From assembly GCA_964589825.1 (NCBI GenBank), contig CAZPUS010000008.1, positions 37,301-101,300 of the forward strand: DNA of 64,000 bases, in the 5' to 3' direction. Source of the DNA: CAZPUS01 sp964589825. Its GTDB lineage: Bacteria > Fibrobacterota > Chitinivibrionia > Chitinivibrionales > WJKA01. The first letter of the stretch is position 1; every line of letters begins with the position of its first letter. Shown here piece by piece: positions 43,436 through 52,022 of the stretch. A program made the translations under genes and the position numbers. Under the pieces are notes generated by a model. That model was not told the DNA's origin and made no database searches. It saw only the letters and a program-made list of their open reading frames with translations.

Positions 43436-44272
43436 TTAATCGATTACAAATACCACGCGGCACTGTGATAGGAATTTTAAGTTTTCGGAGGCGCTTCGTA
43501 TCGAGGCGGCGTCCTTGTCGCTAACCACTACATCGGTATTGTTCTGTCCGGATGCTTTTACCGCTTTGATCTGTCCTGGATCGTCACCGGTACGATCGAG
43601 ACCTGCGGCGGTCTGGACGTCTTTGGCATAGCCGACCATGCCGTATTTGACTGCCCATTCGCGGGATACATAGGCGCTGCCGTAAATCTCGCTTCCCTGC
43701 TGATCCACGACTTTGGGGCTGAGTGCCGGTTTTATGTCGAGGCCCTTGCAGTCGATGATTAGCCCGGAAAAGACCTGTTTTTCCGGTGCCTGTGTGCCTT
43801 CGAAGGACGTGACGGATGGATCCTGACTGACGGCGGTGCCGTAAATCTGCTCTCCAAGATTTCCTATTCCGTCAAGAGGAATTTCCATGGTTATTTCAAC
43901 AGAGCCGTCACTCATGTATTTTTCCCGTCCCTTCTGCCGGAATCCCTGAATAAAGCCGCTCACATTCGTCTGCACCTGGTCATGTGTGGTCATGAAGTTT
44001 TCGACCGTGGTGCTGGAGTTGAGGTGGATTCCTTTTACTGTCTCCAGGGCATTGCGAAGGGCGATCGTTTTCGCAGCCCTGATCGCACTCGGACGCTGTG
44101 CCGCCTTGGGCAGATTCGGATCCGGTGCGCCGATACCGCGTGAGATAATAACCCTTTCGTTCCAGTCGACTTTTCCTTCTCCCTTTTCGTTGGACACTAC
44201 CGGCTGTATCTGTGCAACGGCGAACGTCGCGAGAACACAGAGTGCGACCAATGCGTTAATATGCGTGCGCAT
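43436..44272 (-). CDS. LPP20-like exported protein
   Basis: This 278-aa protein has an N-terminal signal peptide (INALVALCVLATFAVAQ). The central part (RAAKTIALRNALETVKGIHL, then TVENFMTTHDQVQTNVSGF) resembles the LPP20/FlgT-N type fold found in periplasmic or lipid-anchored proteins. There is no lipobox cysteine, so it is probably periplasmic. The ATG follows AAAGGAGG. It probably shares a transcript with the TPR/SLH lipoprotein 67 bases downstream. A link to the flagellum through FlgT-like proteins is possible but not shown. Confidence 0.65.
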   Translation of the reverse strand: MRTHINALVALCVLATFAVAQIQPVVSNEKGEGKVDWNERVIISRGIGAPDPNLPKAAQRPSAIRAAKTIALRNALETVKGIHLNSSTTVENFMTTHDQVQTNVSGFIQGFRQKGREKYMSDGSVEITMEIPLDGIGNLGEQIYGTAVSQDPSVTSFEGTQAPEKQVFSGLIIDCKGLDIKPALSPKVVDQQGSEIYGSAYVSREWAVKYGMVGYAKDVQTAAGLDRTGDDPGQIKAVKASGQNNTDVVVSDKDAASIRSASENLKFLSQCRVVFVID

Positions 44273-44539
44273 ATTTCCTCCTTTCAGGATTGAAAAAATG
44301 ATAATTTTCGTGACCGCATGTGGTTTGATCCCCTGCCTGAAGAGTACCCGGTGATTGTGAATGGTATACGTTTCATTATAAATGGCGTATCGAATGCAAT
44401 CCGAAAAAACAGTTGATCATCCCCGGCATTGCCGCCGGAGCGGTGATTAATTCATTCCGATTTTTATCTTTGCTGCAAACGATGAAAAATGCACTGCGAA
44501 TAAGTATACATTATTTAATACGGTGCGTGCAACAAATAG

Positions 44540-45256
44540 TCAGTTTTTTCTGGCGATACAAAAAAGATAGCCGATGTACCTGAACGCCTCGAGCCGGTAA
44601 AATACATCTATTTCGCGGTGAAATGCCATTTTGATGTGCTTGTCTGCAAATACCCCTTTTTCGTCTTCCAGTCGACGCGCCATGTGCGCGTAATAATTAT
44701 CCCAGCCGCTCATCGGTACCAGGGAGACGAACTGCAGATCGAATCCTGCCTCCTTTACCATACGGCGGTAACTCGCTTCGGTTTCGTAGTGATATATGTT
44801 GTCTTCGAATACGCTGCGCACTTCGTCGGGGACGTGTTCATTGAAAAAAATAAGATCGGAGAATGCAAACCACCCCCGTGATTGGAGCCATTCGTAAGCG
44901 AGTCGTATCCCTCTGGGGCGGGAAATAAACGAAAGTACGCCACCCTCGGCAAGAATGAGTTCGAACGGATCGGTTGCGTAGTCGCATTCCGCGAGATCCG
45001 TCGATTCAAATTCAATAAGATGACTTATTCCCCGCTGCTGTGCGAGATCACGGGCAAACACGATATTTTCTTCGTTGGAATCGACCGCAGTAACGTGACA
45101 GCGGAATTCCTCGACCAGATTTGCCGCGCCCTCACCATAGCCGCATCCCATATCGAGCACGGTGCTGGACGGATTGATCCCGGCGAATTTTGCTGCAGCC
45201 CTGGTAAACTCTTTACCTGCAGGCGAGGTGTAATTTGAATTTATATCGGTTACCAT
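44540..45256 (-). CDS. SAM-dependent methyltransferase
   Basis: This is a 238-aa class I methyltransferase. Motif I is VLDMGCGYGEGAANL, motif II is HVTAVDSNEENI and the post-II region is FELILAEGGVLSFI. The C-terminal half (GWDNYYAHMARRLEDEKGVF) resembles small-molecule or quinone methyltransferases, but I cannot assign a substrate. No functionally linked neighbour is present. Confidence 0.88.
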   Translation of the reverse strand: MVTDINSNYTSPAGKEFTRAAAKFAGINPSSTVLDMGCGYGEGAANLVEEFRCHVTAVDSNEENIVFARDLAQQRGISHLIEFESTDLAECDYATDPFELILAEGGVLSFISRPRGIRLAYEWLQSRGWFAFSDLIFFNEHVPDEVRSVFEDNIYHYETEASYRRMVKEAGFDLQFVSLVPMSGWDNYYAHMARRLEDEKGVFADKHIKMAFHREIDVFYRLEAFRYIGYLFCIARKN

Positions 45257-45454
45257 TATCGTTAATGAGGATGCGCGAAAAGCGAAAGTTTTTTCGATTC
45301 ACGAAAGAAACACGGCAATCGCAGGATATCACGTCCTCCTCACAGAAAAAACTCGTTGACGTGATGAAATTCACGAGCGCGGCACTGTTGGTACCGTCTT
45401 CACACCGGACCGCACAACCTGAACCGTGATACCTTGCGAAATCGGGTAGAAAAA

Positions 45455-45527
45455 TGGAGCTGAGGGGACTCGAACCCCTGACATTCAGACTGCCAGCCTG
45501 ACGCTCTCCCAACTGAGCTACAGCCCC
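45455..45527 (-). tRNA. tRNA-Ala (anticodon GGC)
   Basis: On the minus strand the 73-base sequence folds as a full cloverleaf. The acceptor arms are GGGGCTG and CAGCTCC. The D arm is GCTC/GAGC, and the anticodon loop CTGGCAG carries GGC. The T arm AGGGG-TTCGAGT-CCCCT is intact, with discriminator A. CCA is not encoded: the next bases are TTT. The surrounding bases 45257-45454 show no gene I can support. Confidence 0.96.
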
Positions 45528-45677
45528 GATCTCTTTCAATAAAATAACACAGTGTCGCATGCTGCGACAACTTTTTTTTATTTTAGGCGGAAAAATAATT
45601 TTTCGCTCTATAAAATGCACAGCCTCGCAAGTGGCCTGCTGCAGAAAAACCAACGTTTATCGTGACAGGAATGACGC

Positions 45678-46655
45678 ATGGAAATGGTTGACCGTATTCT
45701 GGAAGTTTTGCGTATATGTATTCCGGTATTCGTAATGATCGGAATCGGACGTTTTCTTACTGCCCGCGGCATAATGACCGCCGCACATCGCGGTTTTCTC
45801 AATATGCTTATTTATTACATCGCCCTTCCGGCGCTTATATTTTCCGCGCTGGTACAGCAATCGGTGGCAGAACTGCTCAATACGTCTTTGATAATTTCAA
45901 CAATAGGGGCGACATGTATCGTTGCCTTGCTATATGGGATTTTTGCGCTCATAAGGGGGTACAAAAGCGGATTCGGGGCGGTATTTGTGTTTGGCACCTT
46001 CTGGGCCAATGTGTCCTATATCGGTTTTCCTCTCGCAATGAGTGCATTCGGAGAAGCCCGGGGACTGGCGATGGCTGCCGTAGTAAACGCGTTCGCGATG
46101 CCGGCGTTCGTTATTCTCGGCCACATGCTTATCGGGATGTATGCCTCCGGTGGAGAAGGTGGCATCGCGGCCTCGGTGCGCAAGGGGCTTGTCAATCCGA
46201 TCGTTATTTCAGCGGTACTCGGGCTGCTTTGTGCCGCATTTGTCGATATACTTCCGTCCCGGCTACCTTCATGGATCCAGACTGCAGGCGATACGGCCTT
46301 GTCGTTTCTCGAGCTTGCGGGAGATATGGGGCTGCCACTTGCACTTATCTGTGTGGGAAGTGCGGTACGAATGCAGGCGATACGTGCCCGGCCTCTTCCG
46401 CTGACACTCGTTATACTCGGTAAACTCGTTATCAGCCCGTGTATTACTTTGGCGTTGTTTTCGTTTTTCTTTCCTGACGCCCTTCATGCGGCCAGAGGGG
46501 TGGCGGTAGTACTTATGGCCACACCGAATGCAGTGGCAAGCTACGTAATCTGTACGACGCACGGCATTGCTGAGGATTTTATCGCATCACTGCTTGTGGT
46601 GAGTACGGTGGCAAGCATGATTACCATTCCGGTATGGCTTTTTGTGGTGCTGTAG
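45678..46655 (+). CDS. AEC family transporter (auxin efflux carrier type)
   Basis: This 325-aa membrane protein has ten hydrophobic helices in two inverted halves. Each half has the AEC-type broken helix, for example FWANVSYIGFPLAMSAFGE and LMATPNAVASYVICTTHG. Bacterial members export or take up malate, malonate or related acids. The substrate cannot be read here. It forms a single-gene unit followed by large hairpins. Confidence 0.88.
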   Translation: MEMVDRILEVLRICIPVFVMIGIGRFLTARGIMTAAHRGFLNMLIYYIALPALIFSALVQQSVAELLNTSLIISTIGATCIVALLYGIFALIRGYKSGFGAVFVFGTFWANVSYIGFPLAMSAFGEARGLAMAAVVNAFAMPAFVILGHMLIGMYASGGEGGIAASVRKGLVNPIVISAVLGLLCAAFVDILPSRLPSWIQTAGDTALSFLELAGDMGLPLALICVGSAVRMQAIRARPLPLTLVILGKLVISPCITLALFSFFFPDALHAARGVAVVLMATPNAVASYVICTTHGIAEDFIASLLVVSTVASMITIPVWLFVVL

Positions 46656-46686
46656 TAATGGCAACCGCGGGATAAGGGCGTGCAGT

Positions 46687-46795
46687 GTTTTGATTGTGGT
46701 CAAAACGCATATGGCAAGTGGTCTGTTCTGAAAAGAAGATTTTTTGTAGTCATTGCACTTTTCCAGAACAGAATATGCGCGTTCTTTTTTATCCG
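46687..46795 (+). terminator. Two hairpins and T-run after the AEC transporter
   Basis: A first hairpin, GTTTTGA/TCAAAAC, spans 46687-46706. A second has outer arms CGCATAT (46706-46712) and ATATGCG (46773-46779) and inner arms TCTGTTCTG (46722-46730) and CAGAACAGA (46764-46772). A TTCTTTTTTAT tract follows. I read it as a structured terminator, but an RNA element is also possible. Confidence 0.5.
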
Positions 46796-46809
46796 GATGA
46801 CAAAAAAGG

Positions 46810-46838
46810 TTGAAAAAATGCCTTTCAGGTGGTATAAT
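46810..46838 (+). promoter_or_regulatory. Sigma-70 promoter for the small coiled-coil gene
   Basis: TTGAAA (46810-46815) and TATAAT (46833-46838) have a 17-base spacer. The leader to the ATG at 46939 is about 95 bases. Confidence 0.6.
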
Positions 46839-46938
46839 TACTCCTCGTATGGTTGACAAATTCCATGCATTACGCAACTCAGTACACCGTGACAGGTAAC
46901 TCAGCCTATCTGTCTCCTGATCAAACCCGGGAGTTTAA

Positions 46939-47151
46939 ATGCAACAGAACCGGATTAGTCCCGATGATATCTGTAACAGAGTAATCGGAGCAAAACTGAA
47001 TATGTACCGGGCAAAGGAACACTATGAAAGTGCAATCAAGGAGTATAATGACAGCGTCGACCAGCTTATGGATGCCGTACGGCTTATGCAGGACAGAATC
47101 GTGGCGTTGCAAAGAAAGAATAATGAATCGACGCAATCGGATGCGGGATGA
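46939..47151 (+). CDS. Small coiled-coil protein, unknown function
   Basis: This 70-aa soluble protein is predominantly helical, with heptad-like spacing (LNMYRAKEHYESAIKEYNDS, then VDQLMDAVRLMQDRI). No family is recognised. A promoter and a CGGGAG site support it as a real gene. It precedes the tail-fibre-like gene by 129 bases on the same strand and may share its transcript. Confidence 0.6.
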   Translation: MQQNRISPDDICNRVIGAKLNMYRAKEHYESAIKEYNDSVDQLMDAVRLMQDRIVALQRKNNESTQSDAG

Positions 47152-47280
47152 AAAGGATAGACGTGCGATTGAGCGTCGAATACATCAAAAAGCGACCGGC
47201 GCAGGTTTGGTGTTCAGATGCCGTAAGAGCGTATTGTTATTCAGCTTCACCTATTTTTCATCTCTAACAGGGAGGGGCTT

Positions 47281-47799
47281 ATGGCCAATTATCCACAAAC
47301 AACCACCAGCGCATTCACCGGTGACATCTGCGTAACCGACGGTGGGAAAGTAGGAATAGGAACGACCAGTCCCGAATTGCCTCTACATGTTTCAAAGGGA
47401 GATCCGGGATCATCACCGGGATGGAACGACAATGACATTATGGTGTTAAGTCATAATGGAAACCAGAATGTCGTGTTGCAGATTTACACCGACACCGACC
47501 GCCGCGGAGTGATCGGTTTTTCGAATGTCAACACCCGCAACGCCGGCAAGATAACCTATGCTCATGACGCCGGTAACGGAGAGATGTGGTTTTATACGAA
47601 CGGCACGCAGCAACTCGTGATCGATGATTCCGGTAATGTCGGGATAGGTACTTCAAGCCCTGCAAGCAAACTCGAAGTTGAAGGGGGAGATATTGAAGTT
47701 GACGATTCAAACAGAGGCCTTATCCTTCATGATTCTAATTACAACCGATGGCGCCTGACAGTCGATACAAGCGGCACCCTCAATCTTACAAAACTGTAA
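47281..47799 (+). CDS. Tail-fibre-like protein with two VGIGT(T/S)SP repeats
   Basis: This 172-aa protein has the motif KVGIGTTSPELPLHV near residue 24 and NVGIGTSSPASKLEV near residue 122. This motif is common in trimeric phage tail fibres, endosialidase-chaperone proteins and large bacterial adhesins. The region between is beta-rich (GNQNVVLQIYTDTDRRGVIG). There is no signal peptide and no other phage gene nearby. An AGGGAGGGG site precedes the ATG. It may be a small adhesin or a stranded fibre module. The function is not known. Confidence 0.7.
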   Translation: MANYPQTTTSAFTGDICVTDGGKVGIGTTSPELPLHVSKGDPGSSPGWNDNDIMVLSHNGNQNVVLQIYTDTDRRGVIGFSNVNTRNAGKITYAHDAGNGEMWFYTNGTQQLVIDDSGNVGIGTSSPASKLEVEGGDIEVDDSNRGLILHDSNYNRWRLTVDTSGTLNLTKL

Positions 47800-47867
47800 T
47801 TTCTGCACATGCACACAGGGATATAGTCATAGTATTATGTCCCTGTATGCCGTTATTGATTTACGCG

Positions 47868-49643
47868 TTAGGGGCATGTGTATACCTGAATCTTATCACT
47901 ATCGGTACAAATGTACAAAAATCCATTAGGTGTGATATGCAAACCGGGTACGTGGAGAAAATTTTCAGCGTGACGGGAGGGAAAAAATCTGCCAAATAAT
48001 GTTCCATTATTACGTAAAACATCTATTCGCGCTGTGTCTGTCATAACGCCTATATATATATATCCATTATTGTCGACAGAGATCTCACATATATAATTTG
48101 ATCTGCTTATTCCCGAAATGGTAGTTTTTTCTTTTGGTTCTATCAACACATCTTTATGAAAAAGAAGGGATGGTGTAAGAAATACGAGTCGGCGCGTGTT
48201 CATATCCGTTGCCAAAACAAACGACTCAGATAGCGCAATTCCCCCGATTTTTTCAAATGTGTAGCTTCCTGCTGCCAATCTGTTGCCAGCGGAATCGATT
48301 AATACTATCCTCTGATTATCAGCATCCGCCAGGTAAATCGAATCAGGGCTTTTTACTTGCAACGACTTGATTGAAAAGCCAGGTGTTACCATCGGGGTTA
48401 TTGTACGAGAATTACCGCGGTATATAGAGGTCTTATTATCTATGATATAATACATACCATTACAAATATCCAGCCCGGTTGGTGTAATGCCTGTGTTACC
48501 ATAATCGAGAAACGAAATAAAAGAACCTGTGGTATCTATTAACTGTATCCGCTTATTTTCCGCTTCTGCGATAAATATGGTGTCGTGTCGTACCGAAATA
48601 TCGGTTATATGATTAAACCGTCCTTTTCCGTCTCCCCTGCCGCCAAAAGTTTTTATATAGGTATACGCGCTTTTGGCAGTAATGGCGTGCACACTGCTTT
48701 TGGTGCCTGTACGATTCATCGAATCGAGGGCGGCAACGCTGTATTCGTATGTCTCCCCCTGTGCGAGCGAGCTGTCTTTATACATGGTATCAGGTAATGC
48801 GGAGGCGATTCTTTTAAAATAGACCGAATCGATATGCCTTCTAAAAACATTGTAGCCACGGATGTTCTTCTCTGTATCCTGACCGTACCATGAAAGTGTG
48901 ACGATCTGCATGCAGGAGTCGTAGTCGAGTCGTACCCCTTTCGGAGGCGGGATGCCATAACGGGAGATTACAATAGTATCGAGTGACGTTACATCGCCGG
49001 ATTGCACGAAGATATCGTGAATATCCCGAACGGGATACGTGTCGTTTCGTGGCAATATACGCAGATCGTAGGTGGCCGGTGCAAGGCTGTCGAATGTAAA
49101 AAAACCGTTTGTATCCGGCATAACAAAACGGTTAATGCCAAACCCGAGGATAAAAACACTTCGGGGATCGGCATTCCCGGAGAGCCGGACTCGTCCGGTA
49201 ATGGCGCCGGGTGCCTGCAGTGTATCGCTGACATGCAAGGTATCATCGTTTTGGGTAACCCGTACCGAATCGATAAGGGCCAGCTCATTGTCGTTTTGGG
49301 CTTCTATAGTATAGAGGCCTGCATTGACAGTGTCGATGACAAACCGTCCGTCGGCATCTGCGATTGTAACCACACCCGAACTCTGCCCTGAACCCTGCGG
49401 TTCAGCGTTTTGAAACGTATCCGCCAGGCTCTGATACGTGCGAAGAACCACCTGTGCACCTTGCGCCGGGGCGGTCCCGTCAGATTGGTACAGCATGCCG
49501 ACTATTGCCACGTTTTCTGTTTCGGTTGCAGTTCCTGCGGTATTGGTATCCGGCTCGTTCGTACCGCTGCAGTTACATAGCATCGATAGGAACAACGACA
49601 GTACAAGTGGTATACAACACGGGTGAGATATCATACGGATCAT
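47868..49643 (-). CDS. Surface lipoprotein with carboxypeptidase-regulatory, FnIII and NHL-type domains
   Basis: This 591-aa protein starts at the ATG at 49643, overlapping the TIGR02147 gene stop by 4 bases (ATGA). The signal peptide ends at a lipobox-like cysteine (LFLSMLCNCSG). Two carboxypeptidase-regulatory-like beta-sandwiches follow (GQSSGVVTIADADGRFVIDT; GAITGRVRLSGN), then an FnIII-like domain near residue 260. The C-terminal part is an NHL/beta-propeller (FGGRGDGKGRFNHITDISV, IFIAEAENKRIQLIDTTG, IYLADADNQRIVLIDSAG). It is likely displayed on the outer membrane to bind polysaccharide or protein. The TIGR02147 protein encoded upstream is the obvious regulatory partner. Confidence 0.82.
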   Translation of the reverse strand: MIRMISHPCCIPLVLSLFLSMLCNCSGTNEPDTNTAGTATETENVAIVGMLYQSDGTAPAQGAQVVLRTYQSLADTFQNAEPQGSGQSSGVVTIADADGRFVIDTVNAGLYTIEAQNDNELALIDSVRVTQNDDTLHVSDTLQAPGAITGRVRLSGNADPRSVFILGFGINRFVMPDTNGFFTFDSLAPATYDLRILPRNDTYPVRDIHDIFVQSGDVTSLDTIVISRYGIPPPKGVRLDYDSCMQIVTLSWYGQDTEKNIRGYNVFRRHIDSVYFKRIASALPDTMYKDSSLAQGETYEYSVAALDSMNRTGTKSSVHAITAKSAYTYIKTFGGRGDGKGRFNHITDISVRHDTIFIAEAENKRIQLIDTTGSFISFLDYGNTGITPTGLDICNGMYYIIDNKTSIYRGNSRTITPMVTPGFSIKSLQVKSPDSIYLADADNQRIVLIDSAGNRLAAGSYTFEKIGGIALSESFVLATDMNTRRLVFLTPSLLFHKDVLIEPKEKTTISGISRSNYICEISVDNNGYIYIGVMTDTARIDVLRNNGTLFGRFFPSRHAENFLHVPGLHITPNGFLYICTDSDKIQVYTCP

Positions 49644-50494
49644 GAGCGTTCCTCTCTGGTTGACACATCGCTCAGGGGAAAAAGGTGAAGATTGAGCTGA
49701 CAAACCCTGTCTTCATTCTCGTCTTGTTGTATCATGGAGAGGATGCGTTTTCTCACCGCATCCATTTCATTGGAAATTTCATCGAAGACCTCTTTAGATA
49801 CACTGCACGTAAGTGTGGAGAGGTTTCGTTGAGAGGACGGAACCGTATCAAGCGCCTGTTTGGCCATATCGGCCATGTTTTTCTGAAAATTTGCTACATT
49901 GAGAGAGCGTACCTTGGCCCCTGAGGTGATAACCGTATTGACTGCGCGATAGAACCCGTCACTGTTTTTTTCGATCAATCCGAGGTTTTTGAGTATCCTT
50001 ACCGCTTTTTTCGCCTCTTCCCTGCGTATTTTTGGATGAAGGCTGCGTGCGATTTCTGCATAGTCATCACCGAGGTCTCGTATGGAGAAAAGCTCCCGCA
50101 CCGCCACATAGTACCATTTCGAAAAGTATTCGTATTGCTCTTTATGTACCGTATATGCCCTGGACCGGTGATACTGCATCATCTGTGAGAAATAGTGATT
50201 TTTTTCCTCCACGGTTTTGGCATCGTTAAAATATACCATGAGTTCGAAGTAATGCTGCTGCTTTTTCGTGAGCTTCATAGCACTGGCAAAACGGTAAATA
50301 ACCGGTCGGGTGATACTCGATCTGCCGTTTACCACATCCTTATAAAAGCCCGGGGAGGTTATGCCTGCATTTTTTGCAAATACACGGTAGGAAAATGTGC
50401 GATCCTCCTTTTTTTGCGCATGATAATAATCGTTCAGGAATTTCCTGTAATCGGTATAATTGAAAATATCGATGTTTTTTTTATGTACGGTCAT
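49640..50494 (-). CDS. TIGR02147 family protein (Fibrobacter-type paralogous family)
   Basis: The length is 284 aa from the ATG at 50494. The N-terminal region FNYTDYRKFLNDYYHAQKKE, then FSYRVFAKNAGITSPGFYKDV looks like a helix-turn-helix and is typical of TIGR02147. The middle FSKWYYVAVRELFSIRDLG and KKAVRILKNLGLIEKNSDGF resembles a winged helix. These proteins are presumed DNA-binding regulators; their targets are not established. The gene is 8 bases after the zinc-ribbon gene and overlaps the lipoprotein gene by 4 bases, so the three probably form one operon. Confidence 0.85.
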   Translation of the reverse strand: MTVHKKNIDIFNYTDYRKFLNDYYHAQKKEDRTFSYRVFAKNAGITSPGFYKDVVNGRSSITRPVIYRFASAMKLTKKQQHYFELMVYFNDAKTVEEKNHYFSQMMQYHRSRAYTVHKEQYEYFSKWYYVAVRELFSIRDLGDDYAEIARSLHPKIRREEAKKAVRILKNLGLIEKNSDGFYRAVNTVITSGAKVRSLNVANFQKNMADMAKQALDTVPSSQRNLSTLTCSVSKEVFDEISNEMDAVRKRILSMIQQDENEDRVCQLNLHLFPLSDVSTREERS

Positions 50495-50502
50495 AATACC
50501 AC

Positions 50503-50811
50503 TCAATATGCAGAGACAGGTGTCACGCCAAAAAAGTTTTCTGAATCCCGGCGCTTACCGCGACGGCTTACCTGCGCCAGGTATTCTTCCGGTTGCATTC
50601 CTTCGGGTATATGTGCACAGCTTTTCGAAAAACACCGGGGGCAAATGAAACCGAATCCATACGCATCCGGTTTTTGCGCACCACGTAATGATTGCCTGGG
50701 ATACTCGCCCCATCCGACGATGTTGTTGTAGGACAGAGATGATTCACATACAGGGCATTGATATGGTATATCCTGCGAATTGTAGCCGTCCAGAAGAATT
50801 TTTTTACTCAT
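50503..50811 (-). CDS. Small zinc-ribbon-like protein, unknown function
   Basis: This 102-aa protein starts at the ATG at 50811, with TGGAG upstream. Two CxxC pairs (YQCPVCESSLSY and GFICPRCFSKSC) suggest a zinc-binding fold. A linker between them contains GWGEYPRQSLRGAQKPDAYG. No family is recognised. A sigma-70 promoter lies about 80 bases upstream. It leads the operon with the TIGR02147 and lipoprotein genes. Confidence 0.65.
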   Translation of the reverse strand: MSKKILLDGYNSQDIPYQCPVCESSLSYNNIVGWGEYPRQSLRGAQKPDAYGFGFICPRCFSKSCAHIPEGMQPEEYLAQVSRRGKRRDSENFFGVTPVSAY

Positions 50812-50891
50812 CTTTACGACTCCAGAGATAAATTGGTGATCTGTAAAAAAATAATATAGTATCGAACACGTGTTTTCAAATAACATCTTAT

Positions 50892-50920
50892 ATTATAACA
50901 TAGTTTCAAACTTTTTGCAA
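50892..50920 (-). promoter_or_regulatory. Sigma-70 promoter for the zinc-ribbon/TIGR02147/lipoprotein operon
   Basis: On the minus strand TTGCAA (50920-50915) and TATAAT (50897-50892) are 17 bases apart in an AT-rich region. The rest of 50921-51166 carries no supported gene. Confidence 0.6.
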
Positions 50921-51166
50921 CATAAAAAATAATAAAATGCCAAATTTCTGTCGAACACATTGGATATTATGAGCAGACCCCACCCTGACGCAGAGGGAGA
51001 GGGGGGAGCATCACATGATTGCACCGGCATATCGTGGCCGGATAAACAGCCGCAAAAACGATGCTCGTAATATTGCCTGCCCTGTGAACGAATTCTCAAT
51101 AAAAGTGGGGATGTGCCTGTTCGTGGCTTTTTTGTATATTTGCGCTGAAAGGTGTACTGTCGGAAT

Positions 51167-52018
51167 ATGAACGCAATACAGATAAAAAAAATCTCTTCTC
51201 AAGTGCTCCTGCCGTTGTGGGTTGTTCTCTTTGTCGCGTTGTTCGGCAGCGGCTGTTATACACAGCTTGCAACGTACGAGCCTTCAACAGGAGGCACTGC
51301 AACCTATTCGGGCGATGAAGAGATCCGGAAAAAAGCACAGCAGCGGGATACGATAAGAATCCGCGATCGGGAATACTGTGTGTGGACCCGTGATTTTTTC
51401 GGGGATCCGGTTCTGCGCTGTTACGACAGCCGGTATTCGTGGCAATGGCACGATTATTACTACGAGCCCTGGTGGTATCGACAAAGCCCGTGGTGGAACC
51501 GGTACGAGCACCGCAGATGCCCACGGTATTACTACTACGATCCTGCGTGCGGCTGCTGCCGCTACTACAAAGACCGACCGTATTCCGGTGGTGGATCGGG
51601 CGGTAGTGGATCGGGTGGCGGAAGCGGCGTCCCATCCGAACCTCCGCCGTTGAAATCGCGCTCCGGTTCTTCCCCCGGAAACACAACCTCTCCGGGAAGT
51701 CCGAAACAACAATCGACAGGAGACGGCGCGCTTTATAAGCCCGGAAATAACGGAGACGGCGAACAAAACGACCAAAGCGGATCTACCGGGAAGGGCCCCC
51801 CGTTGAAGAGCAGAGGCTTTGGTGTCCGCAAAGAAAAACAAGAGCAGGACAGTAATGAGAGCCGGGGTGCGAACCAGAAGAAATCGACTGCGGATGGCGC
51901 TCAAAAAAAAGCAGCACAAACCAACAATGATTCAACTGCAAAAGAAAATGATAAGAACGAAAAAAAAGATCAGGAAAAAGATACCTCTCCCCCATCGCCA
52001 CCACTACTCGGTCGATAA
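51167..52018 (+). CDS. Lipoprotein with aromatic-rich region and low-complexity tail
   Basis: This 283-aa protein has a type II signal peptide ending in FGSGC. Residues 85-140 are unusually rich in Tyr, Trp, Arg and Cys (WHDYYYEPWWYRQSPWWNRY, then YYYYDPACGCCRYY). A Gly/Ser linker follows, then a long hydrophilic tail rich in Lys, Asn, Gln and Asp. The phrase PPLKSR occurs twice in the tail. I do not recognise a family. It lies 4 bases before an outer-membrane barrel gene and is probably co-translated with it. I use the ATG at 51167 rather than the GTG at 51152. Confidence 0.7.
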   Translation: MNAIQIKKISSQVLLPLWVVLFVALFGSGCYTQLATYEPSTGGTATYSGDEEIRKKAQQRDTIRIRDREYCVWTRDFFGDPVLRCYDSRYSWQWHDYYYEPWWYRQSPWWNRYEHRRCPRYYYYDPACGCCRYYKDRPYSGGGSGGSGSGGGSGVPSEPPPLKSRSGSSPGNTTSPGSPKQQSTGDGALYKPGNNGDGEQNDQSGSTGKGPPLKSRGFGVRKEKQEQDSNESRGANQKKSTADGAQKKAAQTNNDSTAKENDKNEKKDQEKDTSPPSPPLLGR

Positions 52019-52022
52019 TTCT

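Noticed and set aside
45553..45586. Plus-strand terminator-like hairpin upstream of the tRNA-Ala
   Set aside because: TGTCGCA/TGCGACA followed by Ts looks like a terminator, but no plus-strand gene precedes it. It may simply be part of the tRNA promoter region.
51819..52022. N-terminal extension of the barrel protein at 52023
   Set aside because: The extension is Lys/Arg-rich, overlaps the lipoprotein gene in another frame, and would hide a good signal peptide that begins at 52023.
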